Origin: an uncultured Burkholderiales bacterium
Lineage (GTDB): Bacteria > Pseudomonadota > Gammaproteobacteria > Burkholderiales > Burkholderiaceae
Assembly: GCA_903845315.1 (NCBI GenBank)
Contig: CAIMWY010000382.1
Span: 1-8,911, forward strand
Direction: 5' to 3'
Length of the DNA: 8,911 nt
Position numbers and translations under genes: made by a program. The notes under the pieces are model-generated. The model saw only the letters and a program-made list of their open reading frames with translations. It had not been told where the DNA came from and ran no database searches. Position 1 is the stretch's first letter. Every line of letters starts with the position of its first letter. Shown in pieces: positions 6,414-8,911 of the stretch.

Positions 6414-7778
6414 ATGAACTCCAACTCCAACGCTGAACGCCCCTCATCTTGGCTGGCACGCCTGCGCGGCATGTTTAACCTCAACGATGGCCGCTGGGGA
6501 CGCGACAACCCAGATCACAGCGCCAATGCCAATGGCACAGGCCATGGCGAGCCTGAAGACAAGCCCGCACCAGCAAGTCCACCCACCCCTCCATCGCGTC
6601 CATCCAATACGGGTGGCCCACCCGATTTGGACGAGTTGTGGCGCGACTTCAACCGCAAACTGTCTGGCTTGTTTGGTCGACGCAAAGGAGGCTCCGAGCC
6701 TCCATCTGGCGGAACACCCGCTGGTCCCGGATTTCCAGGTGCGCGTGTCAGTTTGGGAGTGATCTTGGCCGTGTTGGTAACAATTTGGCTTTGCACCGGG
6801 TTTTTCATTGTGCAAGAAGGCCAACAAGCTGTGATCACCCAGTTTGGTCGTTACAAATCAACGGTGGGGGCTGGTTTCAATTGGCGCTTGCCTTATCCCT
6901 TCCAGCGCCATGAACTGGTGTTTGTGACACAAATTCGCTCAGTCGATGTGGGTCGCGACAACATCATCAAGTCAACCGGCTTACGCGAGTCGGCCATGCT
7001 GACCGAAGATGAGAATATTTTGGAAATTAAGTTCGCCGTGCAATACCGTTTGACGGATGCACGTGCTTATTTGTTTGAAACCAAGAACCCCACCGACACC
7101 GTGGTGCAAGCCGCCGAAACAGCCGTGCGCGAAGTGGTGGGCAAGATGAAGATGGACTCGGCCATGTCCGAGGAGCGCGACCAAATTGGTCCACGCATTC
7201 GCACCTTGATGCAACAAATTTTGGACCATTACAAGGTTGGCATCGAAGTGGTTGGCATCAACTTGCAACAAGGTGGTGTGCGTCCTCCCGAGCAAGTGCA
7301 GGCTGCTTTCGACGATGTGCTCAAAGCCGGTCAAGAACGTGAACGCGCCAAGAACGAAGCCGAGGCCTATGCCAACGACGTCGTACCACGTGCGGTGGGT
7401 GCTGCCTCACGCCTGAATCAAGAAGCCGATGGCTATAAGGCGCGCATCGTGGCGCAAGCCCAAGGCGATGCGCAACGCTTCAAGTCGCTCTATGCCGAAT
7501 ACCAAAAAGCACCGCAGGTCACTCGCGACCGCTTGTACATCGACACCATGCAGCAAATTTATAGCAACGTCACCAAGGTCTTGGTCGATTCCAAGGAGGG
7601 GTCCAACTTGCTGTATTTACCACTCGACAAAATCATTCAGCAAGCCTCGCAAGGTTCTGCGCCTACGGCACCTGCTGCCAACGAGAACAACAGCCCTATG
7701 ACGCCCAATGCAGGTGCTGCGGCCAATGCCGATGTGCGTGCCCGCGATGGTCGCACCCGTGACCGTGATGGCCGTTGA
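6414..7778 (+). CDS. hflK: FtsH protease activity modulator HflK
   Basis: HflK is an SPFH/band-7 inner-membrane protein that assembles with HflC into a large periplasmic cage around the FtsH protease and modulates its action. The 454-residue protein has a cytoplasmic N-terminal region rich in Pro, Gly and Asn (about 40-110) that includes the conserved segment DLDELWRDFNRKLSGLFG. One transmembrane helix lies at about 112-133 (VSLGVILAVLVTIWLCTGFFIV). The band-7 domain follows, starting QEGQQAVITQFGRY, then a charged helical region (AGQERERAKNEAEAYANDVV). The tail is Ala/Asn-rich and ends in the repetitive charged stretch RARDGRTRDRDGR. The start is ATG 6414; the frame stays open back to TTG 6357, but those 19 residues are not family-like. 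The Shine-Dalgarno is weak. hflC starts 15 bases after the stop. Confidence 0.94.
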   Translation: MNSNSNAERPSSWLARLRGMFNLNDGRWGRDNPDHSANANGTGHGEPEDKPAPASPPTPPSRPSNTGGPPDLDELWRDFNRKLSGLFGRRKGGSEPPSGGTPAGPGFPGARVSLGVILAVLVTIWLCTGFFIVQEGQQAVITQFGRYKSTVGAGFNWRLPYPFQRHELVFVTQIRSVDVGRDNIIKSTGLRESAMLTEDENILEIKFAVQYRLTDARAYLFETKNPTDTVVQAAETAVREVVGKMKMDSAMSEERDQIGPRIRTLMQQILDHYKVGIEVVGINLQQGGVRPPEQVQAAFDDVLKAGQERERAKNEAEAYANDVVPRAVGAASRLNQEADGYKARIVAQAQGDAQRFKSLYAEYQKAPQVTRDRLYIDTMQQIYSNVTKVLVDSKEGSNLLYLPLDKIIQQASQGSAPTAPAANENNSPMTPNAGAAANADVRARDGRTRDRDGR

Positions 7779-7780
7779 TC

Positions 7781-7786
7781 AGGGAG
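7781..7786 (+). promoter_or_regulatory. Shine-Dalgarno for hflC
   Basis: AGGGAG lies 7 bases before ATG 7794 in the 15-base hflK-hflC gap and fixes the hflC start. Confidence 0.75.
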
Positions 7787-7793
7787 CAAGAAC

Positions 7794-8699
7794 ATGAACA
7801 GCAAAATTGGTTTTTATATTTCATCCACCTTGGTCGGATTGGCCGTCATCAGCTCGATGTTGTTTGTGGTCGATCAGCGTCAATTTGGTGTGGTGTATTC
7901 CTTGGGTCAGATCAAAGACGTGATCACCGAGCCTGGACTTAATGTCAAGCTACCCCCGCCGTTTCAAAACGTCACCTACATCGACAAGCGTTTGCTCACC
8001 CTGGACAACGCCGACACCGAACCCATGCTGACTGCTGAAAAGCAACGCGTGGTCATCGACTGGTACGCCCGTTGGCGCATCACCGACCCGTCGCAATACA
8101 TCCGCAATGTCGGGCTAGATGAAACTGCTGGCTCAATTCAACTCGCTCGCGTGGTGCGCAACGCATTTCAAGAAGAAATCAACAAGCGCACGGTGAAAGA
8201 ACTGTTGTCGCTCAAGCGTGAAGCTTTGCTGGAAGACGTCAAACGCGAAGTGCTGGTCGCTGTCAAAGGGGCCAAGCCTTGGGGTGTGGACGTGGTGGAT
8301 GTGCGCATCACCCGGGCAGACTACGTGGATGCCATCACCGAGTCGGTCTATCGCCGCATGGAGGCTGAGCGTAAGCGCGTGGCTAACGAGTTGCGCTCAA
8401 CAGGTGCAGCCGAAGGCGAAAAAATCCGCGCCGATGCCGACCGTCAACGTGAAGTCACCGTGGCCAACGCCTACCGCGAAGCCCAAAAAATCAAAGGCGA
8501 GGGCGATGCCCAAGCGGCACAAATTTATGCCGAGTCGTTTGGCCGCGATGCGCAGTTTGCTCAGTTTTACCGCAGCCTAGAAGCCTACAAAACCACATTC
8601 AGCAAGAAGAGCGACGTCATGGTGATTGATCCATCGAGTGACTTCTTCAAAGCCTTTCGTGGCAGTGGCGGCGCCACGGCTGCACCCGCTAAAAAATAA
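7794..8699 (+). CDS. hflC: Protease modulator HflC
   Basis: HflC is the partner of HflK in the periplasm-facing SPFH complex that surrounds FtsH in the inner membrane. The 301-residue protein starts with a short cytoplasmic end and a single transmembrane helix at about residues 5-26 (IGFYISSTLVGLAVISSMLFVV). The band-7 domain follows (VDQRQFGVVYSLGQIKDVI, then PGLNVKLPPPFQNVTYIDKR). A long charged helix of AEA/EGE-type repeats comes next (MEAERKRVANELRSTGAAEGEKIRADADRQREV in two segments) and the conserved end YRSLEAYKTTF, SSDFFKAFR. The tail is short and Ala/Lys-rich. The start ATG has a good Shine-Dalgarno, and tight spacing to hflK indicates one operon. Length is close to the usual HflC (about 300-335). 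Confidence 0.96.
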   Translation: MNSKIGFYISSTLVGLAVISSMLFVVDQRQFGVVYSLGQIKDVITEPGLNVKLPPPFQNVTYIDKRLLTLDNADTEPMLTAEKQRVVIDWYARWRITDPSQYIRNVGLDETAGSIQLARVVRNAFQEEINKRTVKELLSLKREALLEDVKREVLVAVKGAKPWGVDVVDVRITRADYVDAITESVYRRMEAERKRVANELRSTGAAEGEKIRADADRQREVTVANAYREAQKIKGEGDAQAAQIYAESFGRDAQFAQFYRSLEAYKTTFSKKSDVMVIDPSSDFFKAFRGSGGATAAPAKK

Positions 8700-8711
8700 T
8701 AGGCTATTGGC

Positions 8712-8906
8712 ATGGACTTGGGCAGCGATGTGCTGTGGACGGCCTTTGGCCTGATGCTGGTGTTTGAAGGTGTGATGCCTTTTGTGTCGCCCGAAGGGTG
8801 GCGCAACAAAATGATGCAAATCCTGAGTTTGCACAATGGCCAAATCCGATTTTTTGGTTTGGCCTGTGTGCTCACCGGTGTTTTGATCTTGTGGTGGCTG
8901 GGTTGA
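8712..8906 (+). CDS. Small membrane protein of the DUF2065 (YjeT) family
   Basis: The 64-residue protein has two predicted transmembrane helices, at about residues 6-25 and 45-63. They are joined by a short polar loop containing the family-like pattern FEGVMPFVSPEGWRNKM, followed by IRFFGLACVLTGVLIL. The pattern and the place directly after hflC match DUF2065 proteins such as E. coli YjeT. Its function is not established; being next to hflKC suggests, but does not show, a link to the FtsH/HflKC membrane complex. The start is ATG 8712, 12 bases after the hflC stop, with only a weak Shine-Dalgarno. Its TGA overlaps an ATG (8906-8908) that may start the next gene. Confidence 0.88.
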   Translation: MDLGSDVLWTAFGLMLVFEGVMPFVSPEGWRNKMMQILSLHNGQIRFFGLACVLTGVLILWWLG

Positions 8907-8911
8907 TGGGA

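Noticed and set aside
1..8911. Mobile elements, prophage, CRISPR, tRNA or defence genes
   Set aside because: Every stretch is explained by conserved core genes with gaps of at most about 75 bases; no direct repeats, transposase, spacer arrays or tRNA folds were seen.

Overview
The window is an ordinary, densely packed core-genome segment of a proteobacterium, with every recognisable gene on the + strand. Gene content and order are ispG (3' end), hisS, yfgM-like, bamB, der, hfq, hflX, hflK, hflC, then a DUF2065 gene. This points to a betaproteobacterium of the order Burkholderiales. Moderate GC, heavy use of TTG for leucine and TACAAT-like boxes suggest a Comamonadaceae/Limnohabitans-like organism. 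The order-level call is fairly safe; the family-level call is inference.

Layout. Bases 1-3416 hold the end of the isoprenoid gene ispG, histidyl-tRNA synthetase, a membrane-anchored TPR protein of the YfgM family, and the outer-membrane assembly lipoprotein BamB. yfgM and bamB overlap by 3 bases (GTGA). Bases 3441-4781 encode the double-GTPase ribosome assembly factor Der. Bases 4852-5124 encode the RNA chaperone Hfq, followed by a strong intrinsic terminator at 5139-5165. Bases 5197-8906 hold the ribosome-splitting GTPase HflX, the two SPFH membrane proteins HflK and HflC that modulate the FtsH protease, and a small two-helix DUF2065 (YjeT-type) membrane protein. The last bases (TGATG at 8904-8908) may open the next gene. 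No gap between genes exceeds about 75 bases. I see no mobile element, tRNA, rRNA or CRISPR.

How the genes fit together. The theme is housekeeping: translation and ribosome biology (HisRS, Der, HflX, Hfq), envelope protein biogenesis and quality control (YfgM, BamB, HflK/HflC), and isoprenoid precursor synthesis (IspG). In E. coli these genes lie in two separate clusters (ispG-hisS-yfgM-bamB-der and hfq-hflX-hflK-hflC-yjeT); here they are joined end to end.

I did not find a previously undescribed system. The points worth a second look are small: a perfect 9-bp inverted repeat around the ispG stop codon, a terminator that separates hfq from an hflX gene with no ATG or Shine-Dalgarno, frequent non-ATG starts, and some motif substitutions in HisRS, Hfq and Der.
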